Counted from the first letter of the stretch, positions 45,401 to 56,638 are shown. The stretch: DNA of 64,000 nucleotides from Crossaster papposus (GCA_037893245.1 JBAIAA010000026.1:124001-188000); one strand, 5' to 3'. The notes: generated by a model from the sequence alone, not told the origin. Translations and numbers: made by a program.

Positions 45401-48400
45401 TCGTCAGTTAAGTTGCACATCAAGGGCGAATGTGGGGTGGGGTAGTTGCTTGTGATGGTGTTAAAATGGATAGTATATTTTAGAGATAACCCAAAGAAAT
45501 TGTTTTTTGTTTAAAATTAAATGTGATTTTGATTTGATTTCTATGCCAGGTGGCCCATCCGCTGTTCTCGAGTCCGCACTTAAATGGTTCAGACAGTCCA
45601 CAAAGCAGTTCCAGTTGGGATGATGTCCCACAAGCTGATTCTGGTACATGGCCTGCTGTTTGTCCTCCTCCATATGAAGCCTCAAGTGCCGAGTCACAGA
45701 GATCATCAACCGAGGCTACTGAGACCTGTCACATAACAGTCATGGAGACCAGCAATGAAGGTGGGCACAGGAAATGGGACAAGAAACACTTCTGCTTTTA
45801 CTGTGAAGTACCTCAATCTAAGTTTCCCCGTCATCTCCAGTCATGTCACAAAGAAGAGAGCGAAGTTGTAGAGATTGCGTCTGAAACCAACCCAAGTGCC
45901 CGTAAGATACTTCTGTGGAAAATCCGCAATGTTGGTAATCATAGGCACAATTGCCAAGTCCTTCGGGAAGGCCGGGGTGCACTTATTGTAGGATATAGGC
46001 CTAATCATAAGGTAGCTCCACATGCATACGGACCGTGCATATATTGTTATGGCTATTATGTGCGAAGTGATCTCTGGCGTCACCATGCAGTGCCCACTGA
46101 AACCTGCGCTCCCTGCACACTCGCATGGTAGCAGTACCACGACTCCTCTGCGTAGACGTGTTGCTCACAAGAGTGATTTGTTAAAGCCTCCACCTGTCGG
46201 TGTGTCTTTCAAGTTGAACCAGGTTCTTATTCCGATGAAGAGAGATGAGGTGACTCTGCTGGCCAAGAATGACACTTTGATTGTGGAAGTAGCCAAGCGG
46301 GAATACGCGAAACTCGGGCACGATGTAGATCAACATGGCTACATCCGAAACAAGATACGGGAATTGGGTCGTCTTGTCATACAACTCCGCAAGAATACAC
46401 ACCAGCCAAATGCATCACTTGAATTATTTGTGCACCCCCACTACGTAAATGATATCATCAAGGATGTTCATGGTGTAGCTGGCTTCAATGAAGACAAGCA
46501 GTTGTATGATGTTCCGTCTCTAGCTTTAAGGATTGGACATTCCATCAAGAAGTGTGCACTCATACTTAAAGGAAATGCTCTAGAGTCTGGCCAAAAGCAA
46601 AAAGCGCAACACGTTGAAGAATTTCTGCAGTTGTGCGAACTGATCTGACGAGACCGTGTATCCACCCATGCACACAGAACACTGTACCAAGAAAAGCGCA
46701 ACAAACCTAAAATTCTGCCGACAAATGCTGATGTTGTGAAAATGTCGGCGTTCCTCCATGAAGCTGTCAACAGGGAAGTGGAACTTGTCCAGGATGCTCG
46801 GGGCGAACAAATCGGACCAGCTTGGAAGAGATTGAATGAAGTCGCACTGTGCCACCTTATTATGTTCAACCGCAGAAGGCAGGGGGAGGTATCAAAGATG
46901 AAACTAGAAGACTTTCAGAAGCACACAACAGCTAGTGTCAACGGGGAATGCCTGCTGACTGATCTTGAACGGCATCTGTGCAAGATGTTCAGAGTTGTCG
47001 AAATAGTTGGCAAGAGGGGTCGAACTGTTTCTGTGCTTCTCAGCAATGAGGCGGTGGCGTGGTTGAGTGCTCTGATTGCAAAGAGAAATGAAGCTGGAGT
47101 CGCCCACGACAACACCTACTTGTTTGCACGATGTTCTTATGGAGGTACAGGTCATATAAGAGGATGTGACTGTATAAGAGTGTACGCAGACATGGCGGGC
47201 CTTGACAATGCTGCCAGCATCCGGTCTACAAAACTTCATAAGCACGTGGCAACCGCTTCGCAAATTCTTGCCTTGAAGGAAAATCAACTTGAAACACTTG
47301 CAAACTTCATGGGTCATGATTTGCGTGTCCATCGTGAATACTACCAGTTGCCAGATACTGTGCAGAGGGTCACCAAACTTTCTGGGCTTTTTCTCAGCTT
47401 GGAGAGGGGGAACTTGCCTTCCCAGCAGTGCAAATCCCTGGATGAACTGCATGTCACTGGTGGTAAGGACACAGTCGTTTTAAATTATTTACTCAACAGC
47501 AAAAGAAAGACATTAATGATTGCTTTTGTTGAAAAATACTTGATCAGTAATTACTATTCACTAATACATCTTTAACAGCGAAAGAAATGCAAGAAATAAC
47601 ATTTTGTTATCAGTTCACAATATATGATAACAAATGGTATACGTGTTTTTGTGCATTTCTTTTGCTATTGCTCCTGCATTACAGAACAAGAAAGAGAAAT
47701 AAAGAAAAAATAGAAAGAAAGAAACAGACCACAGAAAATTGACAAGAGTTGAGTCCACTTTTCTGATTTTACATGCAGGACAACAAACCCGCTTGACTTT
47801 ACCATTCTAGAAATGCATAATTAGCTAGTATTACTATTACCACCACCTTAGTTGTCTTCCCTCCCCCTCCCTCCTCCTCCTCCATCTTTCCTTCCCTCCG
47901 CTCCAGCAGAGATTGACCAACTGTCAGGTATGTGTGCATTAATCTAACAAAAACTGCTCTTTGCGACTTGCAGAAGGCTTCACTAGTGACGAGGACAGTG
48001 ATGACAGCAGTGACAATTCCTGTGATGTGCCCAGTGAAAACAGTAAGTTTAGGCTTTTATGTTTCTGTATTTTAAGTCGGGCTGTCTTTAAAAAAAATTG
48101 TCTGTCTGTCCATTTGTTTGTTCATCTGGCTATCGGGCTGTCTGAATTAAAAGTGCATAAATATCTGTGTTTTATATCGACTTGTTTCCTATGTGACATT
48201 AGGTTCTCGACAGGCTCCTATCAGTGTTCCATCTGGAAGTCTGGCATCTCTGAACAACTCGAGACGAGTGAAACGTCGTCCCTGGACTGCCGAGGAGAAG
48301 GGAGACGTTACGAAGGGTTTGCAGAAATTCTTTCTGCTGAAGAAGCTTCCTGGCAAACGAGACATCGAAACATCCTGTCCTGTGGCACTGCAGACACGAA

Positions 48401-48690
48401 CCTGGAGGAACATCAAAGACTTTTGTCGGAACAAAAGGAAGCTTCATCAAAGCTAAGCAGGGTGTTTCGTCAGTTCACATACATGTACGGATGCGTCAGA
48501 GTACTTGACTATTTAGAATTTGCAATCGCAATGATGACTTTAGAATGCACATCAATATGAAACCAATGGACAACCAGCATTTTAGTGTCGTGTCCTCACT
48601 TTGATAGGTGTAATTCACACACACTCAAGTGTCCTCCATTGGATAGAATGACAAGTATGCCCTCAGTGTGGTAGTGTCTACATGTATGTG

Positions 48691-49019
48691 TGTACATGTA
48701 TGTGATGGTGACTGTATATGCACATATATGCATTGCGCGAAATGTGCAGACTTTTATTAGCATTGTGTGACCGATCTTCCGGGGCATGGCAGTGCAAGCT
48801 AGCTACAGCCATCGGTACCGTACCGGTCGGCCCGCTGCAGCATCGTTATGTTATGGTGCTTCGGCGCGGCGCGGTTTTTTGTATTCCAGTGTATCGAACG
48901 TACGTCAGTATTATTTAGCTTGAAATCTAGCGAGGTCGTGCTTCATTTTGGCAAACAGTTAGTTACCTGCAAAAACTACCTTTCCCTTTAATAAAAGGGG
49001 AAATTGCAATATCGAGGGA
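48691..49019. other. Flank of the inverted repeat, no gene
   Basis: It starts with a TACATGTATG-rich stretch where arm similarity fades. No recognisable feature follows. Confidence 0.4.
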
Positions 49020-49480
49020 CATAAAAGTCATGAATTTTTTTTGCGACTAGTTGTGAAACTATTCGCGACTTGTCGTGAATTTATTTGCGATTGGTTGTGA
49101 ATATTTTTGCGACTTGTCGCACATTTTTTGCGACTAGGTGTGAGTAATTCGCAACTAGTTGTGAATATTTTTTCGCAACTAGGCGCAATTGTTTTTCACT
49201 AGTCAAGAATTTATTCGCATCTGGTCGTGAATATTTTGTCGTAAATAATTTGTGATGAGTCGTGAATATTTTCGCTACTAGTCGCAAATTGTTTTCGCGA
49301 CTAGTGAAAATATTGACGACTATTCGCGAAAAAATATTTACGACAAGTCGTGAATAATTTCACGAATAGTCGCAAAAAAAAAGTCGTACAAAATTCACGA
49401 CTTTTGTCACAACTAGTTAAATTATGAAAATTGTGAAAATATTGACGACTATAGTCGTGAATTATATAGGTCTCCATTAG
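49020..49480. repeat. Palindromic satellite based on GCGACTAGTCGC-type units
   Basis: About twenty imperfect units of 20-24 bp, such as TTGCGACTAGTTGTGAATAT, run in one direction up to about 49300. They run mainly in the opposite direction afterwards (ATTCACGAC, TATTGACGACTATTCGCG). Many units are themselves nearly self-complementary. There is no coding meaning. Confidence 0.8.
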
Positions 49481-49504
49481 GAATTTCACGAATTACATTT
49501 TTGG

Positions 49505-49610
49505 ATTGTAAAGCTAGGGTTAGGATGTGGGTTAGGGTTAGGGTTTGGGTTAGGGTATAATATAGGGTATATTAGGTCGAAATTTCAACCCAGGAAAATA
49601 ATTGTGGTTA
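49505..49610. repeat. TTAGGG-like interstitial repeat with a downstream block shared with 58.9 kb
   Basis: About five TTAGGG-related hexamers (GGGTTAGGGTTAGGGTTTGG) are followed by AAATTTCAACCCAGGAAA. The same order (diverged TTAGGG words, then that block) occurs at about 58930-59030. It is therefore part of a dispersed repeat and not a telomere remnant. Confidence 0.65.
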
Positions 49611-50000
49611 AAATGGGAGCATTTTGAAAAAGGGCTGGACTTTCTAACCATAAAATAACACGAGAACAAAGCCACGTCTCCACAGTGATACACAAATGCG
49701 AATACATGTACATGCACATACATGTATACGGCCGGGTCAATCGCGGCGTGTAACGTTTTGCGTAAACACAATAACCCTCGCACGAATTTGCCTAACCGTC
49801 CATCATTATCACGTGATATGAATACTGCATATAGGCCTATTATAGTCTGACCACGCCCCCAATGTGCCAACTTGTCCAAGACCCAAGTGAGTCCAGTTCC
49901 ATTCACGGGTGCGATTTGTCTGGAGATAGCGCCCTCTAACATCGGTGGTTTGTGTCGGTGATCGCGGAATAAACAACACGAAGGTCTTGGAACCAAGACT

Positions 50001-50105
50001 ATTGTGTTCCCGAAATCTCAGGAATTCTTTTTAGTGTTGAGTGTGTATAAGGTATATGGATAAGAGGGGGGTACCCCTCTGCCACATATCGTGCTGGGTA
50101 TAGTG
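50001..50105. repeat. Short interspersed repeat, copy 3
   Basis: Includes TTGTGTTCCCGAAATCTC and the CATATCGTGCTGGGTATAG end shared with 16.1 and 25.2 kb, with an internal deletion relative to the 25-kb copy. Confidence 0.65.
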
Positions 50106-50389
50106 TTCTTTCATAGACGGGTTCATATAACACGGTAGACGCTGTACGTCTAGTCTTATCCAATCAAAAGCCGTGCAAAACAATATGGCCCTCCCCCAGG
50201 GCCCCGTCCAATCGTTGGCCAGATGACGACCAGTCGTTACATTAGACTGGTGTAATATTATTAATGCCAAGATGATGTTACATATTCAGCATGAAATAAT
50301 ACTTTTAAATTAAAACTAGACATGTGTTTGTGGACAAACACAGAGCTGTTTCGAGTGTCTTACATTACTTTCAATATGTGTGTGTGATG

Positions 50390-50830
50390 GTCTATGTGTG
50401 TGCAAAGTCTCAAGTCGATCAAATTTACGGAAGTGTCAATGTCAATAGTCTAAAGAAAAACGTGTACAAAACCTATGGGGGAAAATTGAACCTTTAACAA
50501 TTTCTTCCAGAACCATCTGTGAGTGATGTTCTAAAGGTATGCCAAGTCTCAAGTCGATCGGATTTACCAAAGTGCCAAAGTCAATAGTCTGAAGAAAAAC
50601 GTGTACAAAACCTATGGGGAAAATGTCACCTTTAACGCAAAGTCACGTGACCTTGAATGGCGTAATCGCGACGAATTTCTTCTAGGACCGTCTTTGGGTG
50701 GTTGTCTAAATGTATGCCAAGTCTCAAGTCGATCGGATTTACCAAAGTGTCAAAGTGTATTGGCTGAAAAAAACGTGTACAAATCCTATGGGAAAAAGTC
50801 TGAAAGTGGAAAAGTGCGGTTTGTTATAAC
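50390..50830. repeat. Three tandem diverged units of about 130-190 bp
   Basis: Blocks AAGTCTCAAGTCGATCGGAT and ACGTGTACAAAACCTATGGG recur in the same order three times (about 50407, 50550 and 50720). A longer frame at 50601-50987 runs through two units and is not considered a gene. Confidence 0.7.
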
Positions 50831-50989
50831 AAAAATGTACAAGGGACTAGCGAAGATGCTCATCTACAGCCGTGGAACAATTTGGATTCTGGATGCTCTG
50901 TGGTGTAATCTGAGGCATTTCCAAATCAAATTTGGTAAATTTGTCTTGGCATGTTTTATTGCATTTTTTTCTTCTGAGCGGAACTAATC

Positions 50990-51778
50990 ACAGAGCGGGG
51001 AGCGGGGGATGACTGACATCGTGATCAAAAGGTAATCAGCATCAAGACATAATCATCGCCTACATGTATTATACAGTTAAATGCACAATCGCCTAGTTTT
51101 AGCAATTCACTGTAGTGTACACATTGTGTTCACACTGCCTTTCTGTCCTGAACCTCACATAATTCAACAGGGTCTTCCTGATGGGCCTTTTGTACCGAAT
51201 TAAACAAAATAGTCCAGGGAAAATACTTAATTTGGTTTTGTTGACCTCACACAAACTGCAATAGACTATTGGTTACCACAGTGCACTTCTATAATAAGGT
51301 CTCTAGAATGACATACTAAAAATCTAAAAAAATCGAAGTGTTGGAAATATGACTAATTTGCATCAATCATTAATCCCTGCCGCGTAATATATCTATTCTA
51401 TGATTTGGGTATATTATTTTATTTTATTATTTTGAAAAGTTTATTTTGGTGATTCTACTTACATATCCTTACTTCAATAACATTTTCTAAAGCTTATAAG
51501 TGACTGAATAATTATGTGAACATAGTAACTATCCAAAATGACAACTTCGTGAACCCATAAATGTGCGCACATTACACTGTCTCCAGATATCATCAAGTAG
51601 TCAGTATTGGTGAGCTTTAAATTCACCAAGTTGCTTACTGGCACGGTTATCATATTAAAACCTTATGGAAAATCATATCAACAATGATAACATTGTGGTA
51701 TTTAAATTTAGCCCAGCAAACAAAAACTGGAGAAAAATGGTGTGTCTATAAATTGGGCTAAAATGTAGTTCAAGGGTT
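50990..51778. other. No feature recognised
   Basis: AT-rich DNA without exons, tandem repeats or terminal inverted repeats that I can define. Confidence 0.4.
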
Positions 51779-51893
51779 GCCTAACATGGGAGACTTGAAC
51801 AAGTTCAAGAAAGCTCCCCAAAATATTGTAAGCAACACCAATCTTTAATTTGGGGGGTTTCCTTGAACTTGTTCAAGTCTCTCACCTTAGGAA
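51779..51893. repeat. Hairpin-forming palindrome
   Basis: GACTTGAACAAGTTCAAG pairs with CTTGAACTTGTTCAAGTC, with outer blocks CCTAACATGGGAGA / TCTCACCTTAGG and inner CTCCCCAAA / TTTGGGGGG. The arms are about 45 bp around a loop of about 25 bp. It is a tiny MITE-like foldback. Confidence 0.75.
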
Positions 51894-51950
51894 ACCCTTC
51901 ACCTATCCTTTAGCCCAATTGTTGTGGTCAGATTATAACTCGAGTCTTAA

Positions 51951-52326
51951 AGGTAGGATACACCATTTTTTGGTAATTGCCTAAATTATCGTTATTTCGG
52001 GGGTTGTATTTTATAGTAACTATCGTTTAACTGACCTTTCCGAAGTTTTACAATCATGGATGCCGAGAAAGGAACGAAAAACAACATTTGTTTTAAACCG
52101 GCTTCGGGCAGATATTCTTATGATATTATTGTTGTTTTCGCGATCGCCGGACGTCGATCGCAGTTTTGTTTAATACAATTATATTTTGCGGAATAATTAC
52201 AGGATATCTAGCGCAATCATTTTGCTGGATGCCTAGAATCATTATTTACTTTCAAATAAGTATGATATATTTCTTACAAATTCGGTAGTAAATATTTTCG
52301 ATATCTGCAAATGGCGTATCTTACCT
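51951..52326. mobile_element. MITE, TTAA-flanked AGGTAGTATACACC family, full-length copy
   Basis: The ends are AGGTAGGATACACCATTT and AAATGGCGTATCTTACCT, with TTAA on both sides (51947-51950, 52327-52330). It is inverted relative to 11927-12155 and 62828-63154, sharing TGGATGCCTAGAATCATT. Length is 376 bp. Confidence 0.75.
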
Positions 52327-52397
52327 TTAAACCCAACAGAGTGCAATGTTGTGACTATTTGCATTAGGCAGGCTCATGTTAGCTTGCCAATTAATAA

Positions 52398-52638
52398 CCA
52401 GTACGCGCCGTGATTTTTTTTAACATCACCGAGCCGAAGCGCGGGATTATTTTTACGAAACACGATCTTTGGCGGGTTCAAGCCGATGATACCGGGAAGC
52501 ACACCCACGCATTCCCGGCCTTGGTGGTTGCTGACAGACATTTCCGGCTTTGCTCGAGACGCGTTTTACATGTATGCGTCATCTGTTTTGAATCTGGAGA
52601 AAACTTTGCGTATTTATAAGTCCTCCAGCGCGAACTGG
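52398..52638. mobile_element. TTAA MITE (CCAGTTCGCGCCGG family), complete copy
   Basis: It starts CCAGTACGCGCCGTG and ends CAGCGCGAACTGG. TTAA lies at the right (52639-52642) and a mutated ATAA at the left. It is more diverged than the copies at 21.3 and 28.8 kb. Confidence 0.85.
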
Positions 52639-52862
52639 TTAACAAGAGTGCTTGCATTCAACTTCTTGGCATTTATTGTCAAGAGAACCTCAAGTGGCAT
52701 AATCAAATTGATTTGGTGTAAATCTTTTAACTGATAATTGTAATACACCAGTTTGTGACCTCAAAATCATCCAATACACAAACCAGTCTGGTTTTCTGAA
52801 CTAAAAAAACAACTCTATATTGCCTGGAGAAACTTTTCCAAAAACTATTGTTTTCCGTACAA

Positions 52863-53160
52863 TATAGGTTTACCCGGCTATTTTAAAACACGTTTTATTC
52901 AAATTTACCAACTCTCGCATTAATTCAGTTTTATCCGAGGACAAATTGTACACCCTTTTACCCAACCAATTTAGTCACTTATCTTTAAATTTCAATGTTT
53001 AGGTAGATTTTTTAAACTATGTCAAAATATTTGTCATTACAAATCAAATTCGTCAGAGCAACAACTCAGCAACGATGAATTATTTTGATCCAATGTTTAA
53101 TTATTTTCTTTTCAAATATCGCGACTCATCCTCACTCGGATCCCGTGTTATTTTTTTTGC
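52863..53160. mobile_element. Half copy of the palindromic MITE at 11.2-11.8 kb
   Basis: Shares CCGGCTATTTTAAAAC and following words (AAATTTACCAACT, CCAACCAATTTAGTCA) with 11205-11340. The opposite terminus is not found. Confidence 0.5.
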
Positions 53161-53259
53161 TGATCCCCAGAGCGTGATTTGTTTTAGCACGCAATTTTGA
53201 GATATCCAACTTTGAGATATCCGACTGGCTTATTGTAGCATAAAAAAAAGAATGCTTAT

Positions 53260-53637
53260 GCCGTGGCCTCGTGGTCTGGATCATTCAGAATTTGTAATCT
53301 GTAGGTAAAGCTACAGGTTGTGGGTTCGAGTCCGGCCTGGGACTATGGTGCGTGTGCCCTTGGGCAAGGCACTTTGTCACCCATTGCTTCTCTTCACCCA
53401 GGAGTAAATGGGTACCTTTGAGGGCAGAGATGGTTATTGTGGTTGATTTAGCTGCTTTGCGCCGAAATTGCAGCATTGAGCTGTATACTTCCCAGTGAGC
53501 TGATGAGATGGCATTTGGAATGTTTCATAGGCCCAATGACCGGGGTAATAATGTTAAGTGCTTTGAGACTTTGGTGATAAAGCGCTATATAAGCACCGCA
53601 CATTATATTATTATTATTATTATTATTATTTAGACAC
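53260..53637 (+). mobile_element. tRNA-derived SINE, copy 1
   Basis: The 5' part carries pol III promoter-like boxes: an A-box-like GCCTCGTGGTCTGG and a good B box in GGTTCGAGTCC (about 53323). The body has TTGGGCAAGGCACTTTGTCA and CACCCAGGAGTAAATGGGTACC. The 3' part has AAGTGCTTTGAGACTTTGG and AAAGCGCTATATAAGC, followed by an (ATT)n tail. A second, more decayed copy lies at 54307-54605. Such SINEs are mobilised by LINE machinery. Confidence 0.9.
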
Positions 53638-53993
53638 AATATTTGCAGGGCAGTTAGGTAGATTGGTGTAAACATTGTTCAATAAAATTATAAAAGCATG
53701 AACAGTCATTGTGTCATGGCAAAGATATTTGGCTATAGAGACATCTCAGATGACTTTTGAAGAAAAAAAGTATAGGTAGAATAACAAGCAATTTACCAAT
53801 TTTTTTTTAAATGGCTGACATATTCGAAAATGTACGTAATTGTTGAGGAAAGTGGCCAGGAATCACCTCAGATTGCACCACAGAGCATCTAGATCCTACG
53901 CAGTAATTGGCTTCACGCTACGCAATTGCTGGAGACACATTTGGTTGATGAATGCCCCCCCCCCCCTCCCCAAATAAAATGCTAAATCCACCT

Positions 53994-54723
53994 TAGTCTT
54001 TTCATAAGACCACTGCATTCGACACGATTTATATTCTCATTAGCTCCCTTGATCATGCAGTTGCCTTTGCAAATTGCTTAAATGGGGCGTGACCTTTTCA
54101 TGCAAATTCAACCATTCGAATATAGGCACAGCATCTGTACGCAGTCAACTACCATTCAACGGTCACGCTGGTCTACGTTGCATATCTAATTAGCGCTGCT
54201 TCACAAAGGAATTGTGTGCGTGCACGTAGTACGTTTTGATAATTGCAGTTCATCCTAGTGGCACCCTAGGAAAGCCTGCGAAGAAATAAGAAAAAAGTTA
54301 AACAGCTAGGATCAATTGCTGTGGTCCAGTGGTTACGGTGTTTGACTCCTGTACTGTGGTACATGGGTTTGAACCCTGGCAGGGAACATGGTGTTGTGTT
54401 CTTGGGCAAGACACTTTGCTACAATTGCCTCTCCCCACCCAGGAGTGATGGGTACCTGTGTAGGTAGAGACCACATGCGCTAATCTGAAGCTGCTGCAAA
54501 AATGGTCTAGTTTCTAGTGAACAGGGATAATAATTGTAAAGCGCTTTGATACACCCACATTATGGGAGTCTAAAGCGCTTATTAAGAACTAACATTAATT
54601 TTAAAAGACGCATGCATGAGCAAGGGAGCTGGTCTATTATCGTGTCGTTAGCAGGCGCACTGTGTACACAAAATACGCAATCTACATGATCGGTCAAATG
54701 CATTCGTCTTTGGCAAAGACTAG
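53994..54723. mobile_element. MITE, AGTTTTTGCCAA family, copy 2, split by a SINE
   Basis: Inverted relative to 8901-9376. The left part is 53994-54306 and the right part 54606-54723 (ending GTCTTTGGCAAAGACTAG). The SINE occupies the middle. The shared words are GGTAGTTGACTGC and ATTGGTCGCTGATTGGC variants in reverse complement. Confidence 0.7.
54307..54605 (+). mobile_element. tRNA-derived SINE, copy 2, inserted in a MITE
   Basis: A-box-like GTGGTCCAGTGGTTAC, B-box GGTTTGAACCC, body CTTGGGCAAGACACTTTG and CACCCAGGAGTGATGGGTACC, 3' part AAAGCGCTTTGATACACC and an AT-rich tail. It is the same family as 53260-53637. Its position inside the MITE at 53994-54723 makes the SINE the younger insertion. 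Confidence 0.85.
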
Positions 54724-54776
54724 ATCCGCCTATGCATAAAGCCAAATATCTTTCTCATGACATACTCTGTGTACCA

Positions 54777-55186
54777 AATGTGACCTCTATTAAAACACGG
54801 ATAAAGTTTAAATTTTGTGTGTGTATATATTTTTTTTTTTCAGTTTCTCTAGGTTCTCAGCTATAAAATGATGTATCATTTACATATGTACCCCCACCCT
54901 ACAGGTATCTCCCCTGGGGGAAGGATTTAGTGATAAAACCCGGACAACCAAATTATGAGATAAACAGCTTTAAAAAAGCATATTAATTCTATACACAATA
55001 CAAAAAAACACACTTCTAAGTAACTGATTATGTTCACATTTGGGGAGATTGCAGGTTAATAGTTCGTGATTCAGGAAAATTTAAATATAAAAATGGTAAA
55101 ATCCACTCCGAAATGACTTCACGAGTACATTGTTATTAAACACATTGTGTGACTTTGTCCGGGTTTCGTTGGAACAGGTCACAAAT
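54777..55186. mobile_element. MITE, TGTGACCTGTTCC / AAACCCGGACAAAG family, copy 1
   Basis: The right end reads CTTTGTCCGGGTTTCGTTGG then AACAGGTCACA. The left end is a decayed inverse starting TGTGACCT. It shares TTCTCTAGGTTCTCAGCT and GTGATAAAACCCGGACAACC internally with 57391-57771 and 62794-63505. Confidence 0.65.
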
Positions 55187-55254
55187 GTCATGCTTTTATC
55201 ATCAAGTGAGCAATTCTATAATAGTTAGCACCAGTCAGCCCGATTAGTTTAAAA

Positions 55255-55426
55255 TCATCTAAACCTGACTGTTACAATCTGTGCCTCGTCTGTGGTGTGA
55301 GATGCATGGTTCAATCTTCTCTCCTTAGCTTGTGGGAATTTGGACCAGTCAAAGTGAGAGTATTGCATTGTTGATCTTCTCGCACATTTCTCTGTCAAAA
55401 CGTTTGTGATTTCATCATTTTCAGAC
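55255..55426 (-). CDS. LRRC72: LRRC72-like gene, last coding exon with stop
   Basis: A 172-bp exon starts after the acceptor TTTCATTAACCAG and ends with TGA at 55255-55257. A split arginine (AG|G) joins it in frame to the exon at 57149-57347. It translates as SENDEITNVLTEKCARRSTM, then QYSHFDWSKFPQAKERRLNH and DEAQIVTVRFR-stop. As far as I recall the family, a 'basic-S-x-M ... W-x-x-x-P/F ... K/R-E-R ... TVxxR-stop' tail is characteristic of vertebrate LRRC72 C-termini, which supports this assignment more specifically than the repeats do. The function of LRRC72 is not established. Confidence 0.72.
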
Positions 55427-55494
55427 CTGGTTAATGAAATAAATGACACTATTTTAACTTCTTTGAGTAAGAATTTAGAAGTGAATAACCTCAA

Positions 55495-55568
55495 CCAGTT
55501 CGCGCCGGATGATACACACGTAAAATGTTCCCGAGATTCAAAACGGATGACGAATAAACACGTCCCAA
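55495..55568 (-). mobile_element. TTAA MITE, truncated inverted copy
   Basis: CCAGTTCGCGCCGGATGATA followed by AAAACGGATGACG and AATAAACACG reproduces the right terminal 75-90 bp of the family in reverse. The other end is absent. It lies in the intron just upstream of the last LRRC72-like exon. Confidence 0.75.
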
Positions 55569-56055
55569 GCAAGGCCTAACAAAAATTGTTTACTATCCAC
55601 GGATGACGTGTTCATTCGTCAGGCACAGCAGTTTAATTCCGCGGAGGACGGACATATACGCTGCAAAGGTTTTCCAGGTTGTTGCGGTTGACGTGTATTT
55701 ATGCCAAAAGTTACCCGCTAGCGCTGCGGAGGACGGGTATACACGACTGAAGTGTATGGCCCACACGCGGTTGACATGAATATACGTCGACATTGCCAAG
55801 CATGCTTCGTTGACGCGGTGGATGTGTATACAGGCTATATTGTGATATCACGCTTCAGTGATTAGGTCTATTCAACACCCTAGTTCCATTGTCAGCTGCG
55901 TCTAGTAATTTCTTGACATTTAAATTTTCCAACTATTGCTCCTTAGTCTCCTTTTAAATTATTGAAAGGGCGCTTTTCAGCTGGGCTTGCAAATATTTGT
56001 GTATTACCGCATACAATGTTCCTGGCCCTGGGTGTAGTTCTACGCGGATGACGTA

Positions 56056-56638
56056 TATATCGTCACCGTTTTCACGAAGGGGCGAATTTTATGAAAAATC
56101 GTCTATTTATTGATATTTATTTTTTTGATGAAAACGATTAAATTAACCAATTAACCTAATTAACGAATGGGCGAATTGATCCTCAATTGCCGTTTTGGGT
56201 TTTCACGAAGAGGCAAATTTAAAATAGCGTTGACTCTAACGTGTTTATGAAGGGGCGCTTTGGTGCACGTATTGACTTTAGCGTTTTCACAAAGAGGCGA
56301 ATTTGGGGCGCAATGAGAAAATGTATACATTCTGATTCTCACAGCCACGGGCGAATTTGCCAATTTGCCAATTTATAGTTTTTTCGTTTTCACCAAGAGG
56401 CAATTATATTAATTGATTAATTCTGCAAAACTAATCACCTATTTTCCTTAACGTTTGCTATATTTAAGAAGATTGGAATCTCTTCTTTCCCATGATACCT
56501 TAATCTTGTATATTCTATTGATCTTTATGTTTCAAACTGCCAAACGAAAAAAAGTCCAACTTTACAAGCGATTTTCTGGAAAGTTTGTTCAGACCGTGAA
56601 AGGCTAAATTCGCCTCTTCGTGAAAACGGTGACGATAT
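56056..56638. mobile_element. MITE with ATCGTCACCGTTTTCACGAA inverted repeats
   Basis: The left end, ATATCGTCACCGTTTTCACG then AAGGGGCGAATTT, matches the right end AAATTCGCCTCTTCGTGAAA then ACGGTGACGATATA in reverse. The repeat GTTTTCACGAAGAGGCGAAT recurs internally four or five times (for example near 56195, 56283 and 56375). TATA-like dinucleotides flank it. No coding sequence is present. Confidence 0.7.

Larger units (their letters stand above)
42702..48456 (+). pseudogene. Tyrosine-recombinase (Crypton-like) gene, right copy, decayed
   Basis: Plus-strand exons are 42702-42870, 43561-43616, 45550-47462, 47974-48042 and 48203-48456, with the same boundaries and phases as the left copy. The Tudor-like, zinc-finger, YR and Myb/SANT-like parts are all readable, and the catalytic boxes remain (MGHDLRVHREYYQLPD). 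Two lesions lie in the large exon. A 4-nt insertion (TGCA) near 46084-46088 follows the second zinc finger, and a TGG-to-TGA change near 46648 falls in what is RDR context on the left. The exon is 1913 nt against 1894 on the left. The difference is accounted for by this 4-nt insertion plus 15 nt in frame near the exon start. The copy is therefore probably non-functional, though it could contribute an N-terminal zinc-finger product. Confidence 0.8.
41906..48690. repeat. Right arm of the large inverted repeat
   Basis: Reverse complement of 28140-34918. The pairing covers the promoter-side sequence, all exons of the recombinase gene and the 3' flank. Arm-specific changes are an expanded palindromic minisatellite (43088-43222), a 1.07-kb insertion at about 44142-45214 flanked by 185-bp direct repeats, lesions in the large exon, and no MITE at 48072. 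Confidence 0.9.

Noticed and set aside
49505..49560. TTAGGG words as an internal telomere or chromosome-fusion mark
   Set aside because: Only a few imperfect units, and the same block with its downstream flank recurs at 58.9 kb, so it belongs to a dispersed repeat.
50601..50987. 128-codon plus-strand frame
   Set aside because: It runs through a tandem repeat whose units are diverged at the DNA level without keeping a frame.
53260..53345. Possible tRNA gene
   Set aside because: A and B boxes are present, but no complete cloverleaf; the downstream body and ATT tail identify a tRNA-derived SINE.
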